64,000 nt of DNA from Rhizobium sp. LC145 (GCF_001005825.1 NZ_LBHV01000001.1:744001-808000), one strand, 5' to 3'. Counted from the stretch's first letter, positions 9,027 to 18,761 are shown. Notes: a model not told the origin generated them from the letters alone. Translations and numbers: made by a program.

Positions 9027-10304
9027 TCAGGCCGAGGCGTTGGCCTTTTCCTCCTGGCGATCGGCATAGATGTAGAGCGGACGCGCCGTTCCCTTGACGA
9101 CCTCCTCGGAGATGACGACCTCGCGAACGCCTTCCAGCGCCGGCAGTTCGAACATCGTGTCGAGCAGGATCTTTTCCATGATCGAGCGCAGGCCGCGGGC
9201 GCCGGTCTTGCGGACGATCGCCCTCTTGGCGATCTCGCGCAGCGCGTCCTCGTGGAAGGTCAGATCCACGTCCTCCATCTCGAAGAGGCGCTGATACTGC
9301 TTGACCAGCGCGTTCTTCGGCTCGGAAAGGATCTGGATCAGCGCATCCTCGTCCAGGTCCTCAAGCGTCGCCAGAACCGGCAGACGGCCGATGAACTCGG
9401 GAATGAGGCCGAACTTCACGAGGTCTTCCGGCTCCAGTTCCCGCAGCACTTCGCCGACCCGACGCTCGTCCTGAGCGCGAACCGTCGCGCCGAAGCCGAT
9501 CGAGGTCTTCTCGCCGCGGGCGGAGATGATCTTGTCGAGGCCCGCGAAGGCGCCGCCGCAGATGAACAGGATGTTCGTCGTGTCGACCTGCAGGAATTCC
9601 TGCTGCGGATGCTTGCGGCCGCCCTGCGGCGGGACGGAAGCAACCGTGCCTTCCATGATCTTCAGAAGCGCCTGCTGCACGCCCTCGCCCGAAACGTCGC
9701 GGGTGATCGACGGATTGTCGGACTTGCGGGAGATCTTGTCGACCTCGTCGATGTAGACAATGCCGCGCTGGGCTCGCTCGACATTGTAGTCGGCAGCCTG
9801 CAGGAGCTTCAGGATGATGTTCTCGACGTCCTCGCCGACATAGCCGGCTTCGGTGAGCGTCGTGGCGTCGGCCATGGTGAAGGGAACGTCGATGATGCGG
9901 GCGAGCGTCTGGGCGAGATAGGTCTTGCCGCAGCCGGTCGGACCGACCAGCATGATGTTCGACTTCGCCAGTTCCACCTCGCCTCCCTTGGAGGCGTGCG
10001 CGAGACGCTTGTAATGGTTGTGCACCGCGACCGAGAGGATACGCTTCGCCTGCTTCTGGCCGATGACGTATTCGTCGAGAACCTTGATGATGTCCTGCGG
10101 CGTCGGAACGCCATCGCGGGATTTCACCATGGAGGTCTTGTTCTCTTCGCGGATGATGTCCATGCAGAGTTCGACGCATTCATCGCAGATGAATACGGTC
10201 GGCCCGGCGATCAGTTTCCGGACTTCGTGCTGGCTCTTGCCGCAGAACGAACAATAGAGAGTATTCTTGGAGTCGCCGCCGTTGCTGCCGCTGACTTTGC
10301 TCAT
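9027..10304 (-). CDS. clpX: ATP-dependent Clp protease ATP-binding subunit ClpX
   Basis: AAA+ unfoldase of 425 residues that feeds tagged proteins to ClpP. The N-terminal four-cysteine zinc finger is intact (CSFCGK near residue 18 and CDECVELC near residue 40). Walker A is GPTGCGKT near residue 122, Walker B is [10 protein letters not shown], and the ClpP-binding loop region contains IGFGATV. The start MSKVSGSN at 10304 follows AAGGAAAG. It lies downstream of clpP in the same direction with a 275-base gap, so it may be read both from clpP and from its own promoter. Confidence 0.97.
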   Translation of the reverse strand: MSKVSGSNGGDSKNTLYCSFCGKSQHEVRKLIAGPTVFICDECVELCMDIIREENKTSMVKSRDGVPTPQDIIKVLDEYVIGQKQAKRILSVAVHNHYKRLAHASKGGEVELAKSNIMLVGPTGCGKTYLAQTLARIIDVPFTMADATTLTEAGYVGEDVENIILKLLQAADYNVERAQRGIVYIDEVDKISRKSDNPSITRDVSGEGVQQALLKIMEGTVASVPPQGGRKHPQQEFLQVDTTNILFICGGAFAGLDKIISARGEKTSIGFGATVRAQDERRVGEVLRELEPEDLVKFGLIPEFIGRLPVLATLEDLDEDALIQILSEPKNALVKQYQRLFEMEDVDLTFHEDALREIAKRAIVRKTGARGLRSIMEKILLDTMFELPALEGVREVVISEEVVKGTARPLYIYADRQEEKANASA

Positions 10305-10579
10305 ATCACTTTCCTTCCAGCACTCCGCTCTCCGCCTGGGCAGAGGCGGTCCACTCTTTGCCTGCCGGCCGGCGCCCACCGGGGCGACCAGGCCCGCCTT
10401 GCTCGGGGCACTCTACCGATCCGCATTTTGCGGACCGGCGGCAACGAAACCCCTAAAGAAACGATGCCGTGTCATAAAAACTCTACACAGCATTAATAAG
10501 CACTAATACCGCTTTCCGCGAGACTTGAAACCCTCATTTTTTCGTCACAACGGGGTGAAGTCCGCGGTCTGGTGACGGT

Positions 10580-11212
10580 TTAATCCGCAGTGTTGCCTTC
10601 GAGTTCCTGCCGCGAAGTCAGAATTTTGTCGACGACGCCCCATTCCTGAGCCTCGTCCGCAGCCATGAAATGGTCGCGATCGAGTGTCTTCTCGACTTCC
10701 TCGTAGGTGCGGCCGGTATGCTTCACGTAGATTTCGTTCAGCCGCCTTTTCATCTTCAATATGTCACGAGCATGGCGTTCGATGTCGCTTGCCTGCCCCT
10801 GGAAGCCGCCGGAGGGCTGATGCACCATGATGCGCGCATTCGGAGTTGCGAAGCGCATGCCCTTCTCGCCGGCGGCCAGAAGCAGCGATCCCATGGACGC
10901 GGCCTGACCGACGCAGAGCGTCGAAACGGCGGGGCGCACGAACTGCATCGTGTCGTAGATGGCCATGCCGGCGGTGACGATGCCGCCCGGGGAATTGATG
11001 TAGAGCGCGATTTCCTTCTTCGGGTTTTCGGCCTCGAGGAAGAGAAGCTGGGCGCAGACCAGCGAAGCCATATGATCTTCCACCGGGCCGGTCAGGAAGA
11101 TGATCCGTTCCTTCAACAGGCGCGAATAGATGTCGTAGGAGCGTTCGCCGCGATTGGTCTGTTCCACGACCATCGGCACCAGGGCCATGGCGGTATCAAC
11201 TGGATTTTTCAT
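10580..11212 (-). CDS. clpP: ATP-dependent Clp protease proteolytic subunit
   Basis: Serine peptidase of 210 residues that forms the degradative chamber of ClpXP and ClpAP. The catalytic triad is visible: Ser106 in GQAASMGS, His131 in MVHQPSGG and Asp180 in DRDHFM, matching the E. coli enzyme by alignment. Length is close to the E. coli precursor (207). The ATG is preceded by AAGGACGGAC. clpX lies downstream, and a possible heat-shock promoter lies about 70 bases upstream, inside the small frame at 11247-11456. Confidence 0.97.
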   Translation of the reverse strand: MKNPVDTAMALVPMVVEQTNRGERSYDIYSRLLKERIIFLTGPVEDHMASLVCAQLLFLEAENPKKEIALYINSPGGIVTAGMAIYDTMQFVRPAVSTLCVGQAASMGSLLLAAGEKGMRFATPNARIMVHQPSGGFQGQASDIERHARDILKMKRRLNEIYVKHTGRTYEEVEKTLDRDHFMAADEAQEWGVVDKILTSRQELEGNTAD

Positions 11213-11246
11213 GTCCGTCCTTTGTCAAACGCGTGCCGGAATGCCG

Positions 11247-11456
11247 TCAGCTCCCCGGAATCAGATAAAATTGGTCATCCCCTACATAGAGTGTCAGCGC
11301 CCGGTACTTCAAGACGGAGCGACCGATATCATTAATCGCCGGAAGGAAGGCAAGGCAGGCCTCCCGTTCGCCGAGCGGGCCTTCCTCCCTTGCCGAAGCG
11401 ATAGCGCGCCCACAGGTTTCGTCGCTCACGGTAAAGCGAAAATGAACGCCCCTCAT
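11247..11456 (-). CDS. Small hypothetical protein upstream of clpP
   Basis: A 69-residue open frame starting MRGVHFRFTVSDET and ending YVGDDQFYLIPGS. It has the look of a folded small alpha/beta protein, with no signal peptide or membrane segment, and I do not recognise the family. A GGAG lies 8 bases before the chosen ATG; the frame extends further upstream without better signals. It ends 34 bases before clpP. A candidate heat-shock promoter for clpP lies within it, so it is either a real gene with an internal promoter or a chance frame. Confidence 0.5.
   Translation of the reverse strand: MRGVHFRFTVSDETCGRAIASAREEGPLGEREACLAFLPAINDIGRSVLKYRALTLYVGDDQFYLIPGS
11284..11313 (-). promoter_or_regulatory. 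Possible heat-shock (RpoH-type) promoter for clpP
   Basis: Reverse-strand CTTGAA (11308-11313) lies 18 bases from CTATGT (11284-11289), a good match to the alphaproteobacterial RpoH pattern CTTGAA - 17/18 - CYTATNT. Transcription would start about 65 bases before the clpP start codon. Confidence 0.4.
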
Positions 11457-11568
11457 CCAACAGTCTCCGACTGAGCTCCGCATCGGGCCCTGTTCCGGCC
11501 CGGCAACCGCTTTTAAAGATTCCCCGGTGTATTCTGCGGGGGACCGACTTCGACGGGGGAAACGTGTT

Positions 11569-12819
11569 TTGGACATCGTCACTGGTTTCTTGATCTGGAC
11601 GGCGGAGGCTTTGACGCTCAGCCTCGTCCTGTTGTCCAGATGGCAGTATCAGCGCGATCCCTTCTATCTCAGCTGGAGCATCGGCTTTGCCCTGCACGGG
11701 ATAGGCGTGGCACTGGTCGCGCTGCGCGGAGACATACCCGATTTCGTTTCGATCCAGGTCGCCAATACCATGGCGCTCGCAGGCGTCGGCATGTGGATCG
11801 CCGGGCTGCTGCAGTTCGACGGCAAGCCGGTCGAGCCCTTCGTCGCTATCCCCGCCCTGATCTGGATCGCCGGCATGTTCCTGATCCCGGTCAGGGACAA
11901 CTTCGCCTACCGCGTCGCGCTCTACAACGTCGCGGTCATGGTGGGTTACTCCATCATGATCGGCATCCTGTTGAAGAAGCAGGATGCTTCCCGTTCGACG
12001 CGACGCTTGCTCGTCTTCTTTATCGGCGTCCAATTCATCTGCAGCGGCCTGACCGGCGTGCTGGCCGTCGTCAACCAGGTAACGTCGTTTGCCGGAGGCA
12101 CGAGCGCCACCCTCCTCTTCTTCCCCGCCGCTTTCTGCTTCGTGGCCGGCATCATGACCTGCGGGAAACTCCTGGCCGAACGGTCCGAGCGACAGCTCAA
12201 GGCGCTGGCGGCCACTGATCCGCTCACCGGCGCTCTCAACCGGCGCGGCCTGATCGACGAACTCGAAAATCTCCGCGCGTCAGAAAATCCGCAGAAACCG
12301 CTCGTCGCGCTCCTGCATTTCGATCTCGACAACTTCAAACGGATCAACGACACCTGCGGGCATCAGGCAGGCGACACCGTGCTCGTCGCATTCTCGCGGA
12401 TCGCCGCCACGTCGCTTAACGGACGCGGCTTCTTCGGCCGCATGGGCGGCGAGGAATTCGCAAGCATCCTGCGTGTCGCCGACATGGTCGAGGCGGCGAG
12501 TATCGCGGAAGGCATCCGCATGACGCTCACGCTCCAACCCATCGTCGCGGGACCTCACCGGATCGATGTCACGGCCAGCGCCGGCATCGCGCTCCTGCCG
12601 GCAGAAACAGCGGACCTGGACAAGCTGCTGAGCTCAGCCGACCGCGCCCTTTATGCAGCCAAGGAAGCCGGGCGCGACCGGACCGCCGTCGAAAGCAATG
12701 GAACGCTCCTGATCGTTCCTTCGGTCCACCGGCTCTCCGAAGAGACGATGGAGGCGGAAATCAGCGCCAGCCGGCAGGTCACCGCACTGAGGCGGATCAC
12801 GGCAATCGCCCAGCGCTGA
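11569..12819 (+). CDS. Membrane-bound diguanylate cyclase (GGDEF)
   Basis: Makes cyclic di-GMP from GTP. The N-terminal half (about 200 residues) contains around six hydrophobic segments, then a linker (CGKLLAERSERQLKALAATDPLTGALNRRG) leads into a complete GGDEF domain whose signature reads GRMGGEEF near residue 300. The active-site signature is intact, and I see no RxxD inhibitory site five residues before it, so product feedback is probably absent. The start is uncertain: a TTG at 11569 has GGGGGA 8 bases upstream, while a GTG at 11527 in frame has no ribosome binding site. The gene is monocistronic as far as I can see. Confidence 0.88.
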   Translation: MDIVTGFLIWTAEALTLSLVLLSRWQYQRDPFYLSWSIGFALHGIGVALVALRGDIPDFVSIQVANTMALAGVGMWIAGLLQFDGKPVEPFVAIPALIWIAGMFLIPVRDNFAYRVALYNVAVMVGYSIMIGILLKKQDASRSTRRLLVFFIGVQFICSGLTGVLAVVNQVTSFAGGTSATLLFFPAAFCFVAGIMTCGKLLAERSERQLKALAATDPLTGALNRRGLIDELENLRASENPQKPLVALLHFDLDNFKRINDTCGHQAGDTVLVAFSRIAATSLNGRGFFGRMGGEEFASILRVADMVEAASIAEGIRMTLTLQPIVAGPHRIDVTASAGIALLPAETADLDKLLSSADRALYAAKEAGRDRTAVESNGTLLIVPSVHRLSEETMEAEISASRQVTALRRITAIAQR

Positions 12820-12931
12820 TCGCCAGCCTCTTCGAAATTGATCTTGCCTGCAGCCCGCGCAAGCCCACATTCTCTCGATGGTCAAACAATGGAGCCCGAT
12901 CGGCAGTGATCGGGAATGGCGGGAGCAGGCC

Positions 12932-14689
12932 GTGCGGAAAATTCTTCTCAGCAGCATCTTCGTTTTGCTTCTCATCTTGCCCGGCCAAGGGCTTGCGCAA
13001 CAGGCATCAGATACCGTGGCGCCCGAGCGCGCGACCGGCTTCACGTCCGCCAAACGAACCGAGACGAAGCGCTCCATGGTGGCGGCAGCCAATCCGCTGG
13101 CGGCGGAAGCGGGCCGAGAAATTCTCGCCAGGGGCGGCAACGCCATAGACGCCATGGTGGCGGTCCAGACGGTGCTCGGCCTCGTGGAGCCGCAGAGCTC
13201 CGGCCTTGGCGGCGGCGCCTTCCTCGTCTATTACGATGCCGCCACGCAGAAGCTCACCACCTTCGACGGACGCGAAACCGCTCCGATGGAGGCAACGCCG
13301 AAGCTCTTCCTCGACGATCAGGGCCAACCTCTGAAATTCATGGATGCGGTGGTGGGCGGCCGCTCGGTCGGCACGCCGGGAACGGTGAAGCTGCTGCACG
13401 AGGTTCACCAACGTCTTGGAAAGGCCGAGTGGGCGAGCCTGTTCGGACCGGCGGAAAAGCTCGCGACGGAGGGCTTTGCCGTCTCTCCTCGCCTGGCGGG
13501 CCTGATCGCTTCCGAAGGAGACCGGCTCAAGAAATACGAAGGGCCGCGCGGCTATTTTTACGACGAAAGCGGCGCGCCGCTGAAGGCGGGGGCCATCCTC
13601 AAGAACCCGGCCTATGCGGAAACCCTGAAGACGATCGCGAGCGGCGGCGCCGATGCCTTCTACTCCGGCCCGATTGCCGAGGCGATCGTGAAGACCGTGC
13701 GGGACGCTGAGGGCAATCCAGGCGTGCTCTCGCTGGCTGACTTCACCAATTACCGGATCAAGGAGCGCGAACCGGTCTGCGTCACCTATCGCGCACTCGA
13801 TATCTGCGGCATGGGCCCGCCCTCCTCCGGCGCGGTCGCGGTCGGACAGATCCTCGGCATCGTCGAGAACTTCGACTTGCGGGGGCTCGGCCCGCAGAAT
13901 CCGGAGAGCTGGCGTCTCATCGGCGATGCGCAGCGGCTCGCCTTCGCCGACCGCGAGCGCTATCTGGCGGACCCGGATTTCGTGCCCGCGCCGATCAAGG
14001 GGCTTTTGACGAAAGACTATCTCGGCACCCGCGCCGCCCTGCTCGACGGCGACAAGGCGCTTGCCGCCGATGCGGTGAAAGCGGGCGAACCGGAATGGGA
14101 TCACGCCCTGCTCTTCGGCCGTGGCGAGGCGCTCGAAATGCCATCCACCAGTCATTTTTCGATCGTGGACAGTGAAGGCAATGTCATCTCGATGACCACG
14201 ACCATCGAAAGCGGCTTCGGCTCGCGGCTGATGACGAACGGTTTCCTGCTCAACAACGAGCTTACCGATTTCTCCTTCAAGACCCATGACGGCGCCCTGC
14301 CGGTGGCCAACCGCGTGGAGCCCGGTAAGCGGCCTCGCTCCTCCATGTCGCCGACCATCGTGATGAAGGACGGCAAGCCGCTGCTCGCGATCGGCTCTCC
14401 CGGCGGCAGCCAGATCATCGGCTACGTGGCGCAGGCGCTGATCGCCTATATCGACTGGCAGATGCCGGTAGAGGAGATCGTCGCCCAGCCGCATCTCATC
14501 AATCGTTTCGGCACCTATGATATCGAAGCCGGCACGACCGCCGAGGAGTTGGCCGAACCGCTGAAGGCGCTCGGATACGAGGTGAAGGCGGGCGAGATGA
14601 ATTCCGGCCTGCATGCGATCGAGGTCACGGCGACCGGCCTTGCCGGCAGCGCCGATCCACGCCGCGAGGGTGCGGCGGTCGGCGAGTAG
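12932..14689 (+). CDS. ggt: Gamma-glutamyltransferase precursor
   Basis: Periplasmic N-terminal nucleophile hydrolase, about 585 residues, that cleaves gamma-glutamyl bonds of glutathione and transfers the glutamyl group. The protein begins with a signal peptide (VRKILLSSIFVLLLILPGQG). The autocatalytic cleavage site and nucleophile is Thr406 in PSTSHFSIVD, equivalent to the TTHYS of E. coli. The glutamate-binding region GSPGGSQIIGYV is also present. The GTG at 12932 is chosen because GGGAG lies 6 bases upstream and the signal peptide starts there; an ATG 54 bases earlier would place charged residues before it. It is followed in the same direction by a P450 gene after 40 bases. Confidence 0.93.
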   Translation: MRKILLSSIFVLLLILPGQGLAQQASDTVAPERATGFTSAKRTETKRSMVAAANPLAAEAGREILARGGNAIDAMVAVQTVLGLVEPQSSGLGGGAFLVYYDAATQKLTTFDGRETAPMEATPKLFLDDQGQPLKFMDAVVGGRSVGTPGTVKLLHEVHQRLGKAEWASLFGPAEKLATEGFAVSPRLAGLIASEGDRLKKYEGPRGYFYDESGAPLKAGAILKNPAYAETLKTIASGGADAFYSGPIAEAIVKTVRDAEGNPGVLSLADFTNYRIKEREPVCVTYRALDICGMGPPSSGAVAVGQILGIVENFDLRGLGPQNPESWRLIGDAQRLAFADRERYLADPDFVPAPIKGLLTKDYLGTRAALLDGDKALAADAVKAGEPEWDHALLFGRGEALEMPSTSHFSIVDSEGNVISMTTTIESGFGSRLMTNGFLLNNELTDFSFKTHDGALPVANRVEPGKRPRSSMSPTIVMKDGKPLLAIGSPGGSQIIGYVAQALIAYIDWQMPVEEIVAQPHLINRFGTYDIEAGTTAEELAEPLKALGYEVKAGEMNSGLHAIEVTATGLAGSADPRREGAAVGE

Positions 14690-14729
14690 CGGCTTTCGCA
14701 GCCAAAGGGATTGAGCTAGCAATGTGGTC

Positions 14730-15989
14730 ATGACCGCAACACCCCTCCCCTTGGCTGATTTCCTGCGCATCGATCCCGAAACCCGCCACGTCTCGCTCGA
14801 TGGCCGCAACCCGGCCTTCTACGGCGATCCGAACCGGGTCTACGCGGCTCTGCACGAGCATTGTCCGACCTTCTATTGGGAGGAACAGCGGCAATGGTTC
14901 TTCACCGGCTATGACCATGTGAACACACTCTTGCGCGACCGGCGTTTCGGCCGGCAGATCCTGCATATCGCCAGCCGCGAGGAACTCGGCCTTCCGGATC
15001 CCCTGCCCCATCTCGAAAACTTCGATCTGGCGGAACGCCATTCGCTGCTGGAAATCGAGCCGCCGGAACACACGCGGCTGCGCACGCTGGTCAACCGCGC
15101 CTTCGTCTCCCGCCATATCGAACGCCTGCGGCCGGAGATCGCCGAACTGGCGGAAAAACTCATCGACGGGTTCGAGAGGGACGGCGAGACGGAGCTTCTC
15201 TCCTCCTTCGCCGATATCATTCCCGTCACCATGATCGCCCGGATGATCGGCATTCCCGACGAAATGGGCCCGCAATTGCTTGCCTGGTCGCATGCCTATG
15301 TCGGCATGTACATGTTCAAACGCAGCCTTGAGGATGAATACGCTGCCGACCGGGCGGCAAGGGAGTTCGCGGATTATGTGAAGGGCCTTGTCGCCGAGCG
15401 CCGCCGAAGCCCGCGCGAAGACCTGCTGACCCACATGATCCATACCGAGCATAAGGGGCAGTACCTTACAGATGACGAACTGGTCTCGACGACCATCGTG
15501 CTCCTCAATGCCGGCCATGAGGCGACCGTGCACCAGATCGGCAATTCGGTTCGCGTGATCCTGGAAAGCGGCCTCGCTCCTGCCGATCTTTTCCAAGACG
15601 AGGCAACGACCGAACGCACGGTCGAGGAGACACTGCGCATCTGTGCGCCGGTCCATATCTTCCAGCGCTGGGCGCTCGAGGATGTCGAGGTGGACGGCCT
15701 TTCCTTCACGCGCGGCGACAAGGTGAGCCTCATCCTCGCCGCGGCCAATCTCGACCCGAGGAAATTCGCCGAGCCGCTCACCTTCAAGCCGGACCGGCAA
15801 GAGGCGCCGAACCTCTCCTTCGGCGCGGGCATACACTTCTGCATCGGCGCGCCGCTCGCACGCCTGGAACTCAATACCGTGCTGCCGATCCTCTTCCGGC
15901 GTCTGCCGGGCTTGAGGATCGCGTCACCGCCTAAGGTGAAGGACGTCTATCATTTCCACGGGCTCGAACGGCTGAATTTGAAGTGGTGA
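14730..15989 (+). CDS. Cytochrome P450
   Basis: Soluble class I bacterial P450 of about 419 residues. The heme-binding signature FGAGIHFCIGAPLAR near residue 365 contains the Cys ligand, the I-helix oxygen-activation motif is LLNAGHEATVHQ near residue 255, and the K-helix ExxR is EETLRI. It needs a ferredoxin and reductase; neither is nearby. The substrate cannot be told from sequence. The start is placed at ATG 14730 (MTATPLPL); a GTG two codons earlier is possible and the ribosome binding site is weak. The stop codon shares a TGATCA hexamer with the stop of the convergent cupin gene. Confidence 0.92.
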   Translation: MTATPLPLADFLRIDPETRHVSLDGRNPAFYGDPNRVYAALHEHCPTFYWEEQRQWFFTGYDHVNTLLRDRRFGRQILHIASREELGLPDPLPHLENFDLAERHSLLEIEPPEHTRLRTLVNRAFVSRHIERLRPEIAELAEKLIDGFERDGETELLSSFADIIPVTMIARMIGIPDEMGPQLLAWSHAYVGMYMFKRSLEDEYAADRAAREFADYVKGLVAERRRSPREDLLTHMIHTEHKGQYLTDDELVSTTIVLLNAGHEATVHQIGNSVRVILESGLAPADLFQDEATTERTVEETLRICAPVHIFQRWALEDVEVDGLSFTRGDKVSLILAAANLDPRKFAEPLTFKPDRQEAPNLSFGAGIHFCIGAPLARLELNTVLPILFRRLPGLRIASPPKVKDVYHFHGLERLNLKW

Positions 15990-16334
15990 TCACACCCTGA
16001 TCACGTAGTCCTTACGAGTCGTTTCAACGACTTCCCAGGTTCCCTTGAAGCCGGGTCTCAGGATCATGCTATCGCCGGGGCGCAGATGCACCGGCTCGCC
16101 GCCCTCCTCGGTCACGATCGAATGGCCGGAGAGAATGTGGAAATATTCCCATTCCTCGTAAATGATCCGCCACTTGCCGGGTGTCGCTTCCCATATGCCG
16201 GCATAGAGCCCGCCTTCCGCCTCCTCGAAATTCCAGGTTCGGAATTGCGGATCGCCGGAAATCAGCCGGTCGGGTTGAGGCGCGCCAAGCTCGGGCTCGA
16301 CGGTGGAGGGATCGAAGGTCAACCAGGATGCCAT
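15990..16334 (-). CDS. Cupin-domain (DUF861-like) protein
   Basis: Single cupin domain of 114 residues (MASWLTFDPSTVEPELGAP start). Recognisable are the segment GIWEATPGKWRIIYEEWEYF, the turn HILSGHSIVTEEGGEPVHL and GDSMILRPGFKGTWEVVE, which are characteristic of DUF861/(S)-ureidoglycine aminohydrolase-like cupins. The biochemical role is unknown. The start at 16334 follows GAGGTGGGG. It begins 8 bases after the sulfhydrylase gene and is probably co-transcribed with it. Confidence 0.8.
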   Translation of the reverse strand: MASWLTFDPSTVEPELGAPQPDRLISGDPQFRTWNFEEAEGGLYAGIWEATPGKWRIIYEEWEYFHILSGHSIVTEEGGEPVHLRPGDSMILRPGFKGTWEVVETTRKDYVIRV

Positions 16335-16342
16335 GCCCCACC

Positions 16343-17626
16343 TCAAACCCTTGCGAGCGACTGTTCGAGATCGGCGATGATATCGGCGGCGTCCTCGATG
16401 CCGATCGACAGGCGCACCACGTCCGGACCGGCGCCGGCGGAGACCTGCTGCTCCTCGGTCAACTGCCGGTGCGTGGTGGAGGCCGGATGAATGACAAGCG
16501 AACGGGTATCGCCGATATTGGCAAGGTGGGAGAAGAGCTTGAGGCCTTCCACGAAGGCCTTGCCTGCCTCGTATCCACCCTTGATGCCGAAGGTGAAGAC
16601 GGAACCCGCGCCCTTCGGAGAATATCGCTGTTGCAGCGCGTGGTTGGGATCGTCCTCAAGCCCCGCATAGCGCACCCACGCAATCCTTTCATGCTCCTTC
16701 AGCCATTTCGCCACCGCAAGCGCGTTGTCGCTGTGTCTCTGCATCCTGAGCGGCAGCGTCTCGATGCCGGTTAGGATGAGGAAGGCGTTGAAGGGCGAGA
16801 TCGCCGGCCCGAGGTCGCGCAGGCCGAGCACGCGGGCCGCGATCGCGAAAGCGAAGTTCCCGAAGGTCTGGTGCAGCACCATGCCGGCATATTCCGGGCG
16901 TGGTTCGGAAAGCATCGGGTATTTGCCGGATTTCGACCAGTCGAACGTGCCGCCGTCGACGATGATGCCGCCCATGGAATTGCCATGGCCGCCGAGGAAT
17001 TTCGTCAGCGAATGAATGACGATATCGGCCCCATGCTCGATGGGCCGCAGCAGATAGGGGCTTGCGAGCGTGTTGTCGACGATCAGCGGCAGTCCGTGCC
17101 TTCGGGCTACCTCGGCTACGCCCGCTATATCCACGAAAGTGCCACCGGGATTGGCCAGGCTTTCGATGAAGATGGCCTTGGTGCGATCGTCGATCTGGCT
17201 CTCGAAGCTTTCGGGATCGGCGCTATCGGCCCAGCGCACCTGCCAGTCGAAATTCCGGAAGGCATGGCCGAACTGGTTGACCGAGCCGCCATAGAGCTGA
17301 CGCGCGGCGACGAAATTGTCGCCCGCACCCATGATCGTGTGGAAGGCGAGCATCTGCGCCGCGTGGCCGGAGGCGGTCGCCAAAGCGGCCGTGCCGCCCT
17401 CGAGCGCGGCGATGCGCTCCTCCAGAACCGCCTGGGTCGGGTTCATGATGCGGGTATAAATATTGCCGAACTGCTGCAGCCCGAAGAGCGCCGCCGCATG
17501 ATCGGCGTCGTTGAAGACGAAGGATGTCGTCTGATAGATCGGGGTCGCCCGCGCTCCCGTCGTCGGGTCGGGCTGGGCTCCGGCATGAACGGCGAGCGTG
17601 GAAAATCCCGGACTGCGTGTCGGCAT
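16343..17626 (-). CDS. O-acetylhomoserine aminocarboxypropyltransferase (sulfhydrylase)
   Basis: PLP enzyme of the Cys/Met metabolism family, 427 residues, that makes homocysteine from O-acetylhomoserine and sulfide. The features are TPIYQTTSFVF near residue 28, the cofactor-binding stretch ASGHAAQMLAF, and the PLP lysine in HSLTKFLGGHG near residue 210. Length and style fit MetY-type enzymes rather than shorter cystathionine lyases; MetZ-type activity with O-succinylhomoserine cannot be excluded. The ATG is preceded by GAGGAGA. The leader to the left contains GGAAT/ATTCC and CCCGCT/AGCGGG complementarity, but no convincing SAM-II riboswitch. Confidence 0.9.
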   Translation of the reverse strand: MPTRSPGFSTLAVHAGAQPDPTTGARATPIYQTTSFVFNDADHAAALFGLQQFGNIYTRIMNPTQAVLEERIAALEGGTAALATASGHAAQMLAFHTIMGAGDNFVAARQLYGGSVNQFGHAFRNFDWQVRWADSADPESFESQIDDRTKAIFIESLANPGGTFVDIAGVAEVARRHGLPLIVDNTLASPYLLRPIEHGADIVIHSLTKFLGGHGNSMGGIIVDGGTFDWSKSGKYPMLSEPRPEYAGMVLHQTFGNFAFAIAARVLGLRDLGPAISPFNAFLILTGIETLPLRMQRHSDNALAVAKWLKEHERIAWVRYAGLEDDPNHALQQRYSPKGAGSVFTFGIKGGYEAGKAFVEGLKLFSHLANIGDTRSLVIHPASTTHRQLTEEQQVSAGAGPDVVRLSIGIEDAADIIADLEQSLARV

Positions 17627-17759
17627 GGCGCCCTCTCCTCAAACGACAGATATTTGCCTGATCAAGAAACCCGCTGGCTGGCCCGCAATCAAGGAATAAG
17701 ATTCCAAGCAGCCGGCATCTCGGGCAAGCGGGAATCTCCCTTTGCGGTTGTGAGGCCGA

Positions 17760-18188
17760 TCAGGCGATTAAGCGGGGATATTCGATTGCCGGGCAGCGGT
17801 CCATCACCACCGCGATGCCGGCGGCCTCGGCCTTGGCGGCCGCCTTGTCGTCGCGGATATCGAGCTGCCCCCAGACGACCTTCGGTTTCTGCAGCAGGGC
17901 CAGCGCTTCGTCCACCACGCCATCCAGATATTGGGCGGCCCGGAAAACATCGATCATGTCGACCGGCTCGGGAATATCGGAAAGATGGGCATAAACCTTT
18001 TGCCCGTGGATTTCCTTGCCTGCTTGTCCGGGATTGACCGGGATCACGCGATAGCCTTTCGAAAGCAGGAAGCCCATCACCCGGTTGCTCGGGCGCTCCG
18101 GATTGGGAGATGCGCCGAGCAGCGCGATCGTTCGGGTCGTCTTCAGTATCTCGGCAATATAAGCGTCGTCGTAGCGGTCGTGGTTCAT
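17760..18188 (-). CDS. CoA-binding domain protein (YccU-like)
   Basis: A 142-residue single-domain Rossmann protein. The N-terminal loop IALLGASPNPERPSNRVMGF at about residues 21-40 is the typical nucleotide/CoA-binding segment of this family, followed by GYRVIPVNPG and VDMIDVFR. Members resemble the CoA-binding domain of succinyl-CoA synthetase but lack the ligase domain; their job is not known. The start at 18188 is fixed by AGGAGG. The gene lies upstream of the sulfhydrylase in the same direction, with a 133-base gap. Confidence 0.88.
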   Translation of the reverse strand: MNHDRYDDAYIAEILKTTRTIALLGASPNPERPSNRVMGFLLSKGYRVIPVNPGQAGKEIHGQKVYAHLSDIPEPVDMIDVFRAAQYLDGVVDEALALLQKPKVVWGQLDIRDDKAAAKAEAAGIAVVMDRCPAIEYPRLIA

Positions 18189-18761
18189 GTTTACCTCCTG
18201 CGACGGAAACGGCCGTTCACCGCTCCTCATCCCTTATTTAGGTAACATTCCGCCAAATCCGATGGGCCTTCCCATTCTCTTTTCCACAACAGGATTTCCG
18301 GCTTGCCTAAGGCGGCTCGTCCGGCGTTTCACCAATGTTCCGGGAACATTCGCGTTCCGTACCCCGGCATATTAGAGCCATCTTATGGTTGAATTAGGGG
18401 TTCCTACTGATCGAGCCGCGCGGAACCGCATCAAGCGAAATATCTCGCTTACAGCTCGATCCGGACGGGCGCCGATCGACAATTCACGCTTTGTTTCACG
18501 GATTCATCAAATATTGCTTTCAGATCGATTGGATTTCACCAGCCGATGCCGCTTCTCCCGCTCCAGGCAATTCTTGAAATATTTCAATCATAGATTGCAT
18601 AAGCCGTCTTAATCTTGCCTGGAACCGGCAAGATCAGGAGGGCTGATGTTTCAGCATCTTTGCACATGGACTACGACAATAAATTGACGGCTCCGATCTT
18701 GACTGATTTCGACCGGTTCAATTCCCTGCGCCATAGCGGCGAGAGAGCGGAAGGAACCGGG
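18189..18761. other. Intergenic region between divergent genes
   Basis: There is no supported gene in 573 bases. A perfect 15-base dyad ATGTTCC-G-GGAACAT lies at 18335-18349. The right part (18480-18620) is noticeably AT-richer than its surroundings and probably carries the promoter of the thioesterase gene. I could not place -35/-10 elements with confidence. Confidence 0.5.

Noticed and set aside
13007-14809. A 600-codon frame opposite the gamma-glutamyltransferase gene
   Set aside because: Shadow of a clear gene with signal peptide and catalytic Thr on the plus strand.
17627-17756. SAM-II riboswitch before the sulfhydrylase gene
   Set aside because: Some arms (CCCGCT/AGCGGG) and a GATT segment are suggestive, but the conserved GCTAAA-type 3' element is not present. 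A covariance-model search would settle it.
18335-18349. GGAAC-type stress sigma (EcfG) promoter at the dyad ATGTTCC/GGAACAT
   Set aside because: No CGTT lies at the needed distance of 16-17 bases on either strand.
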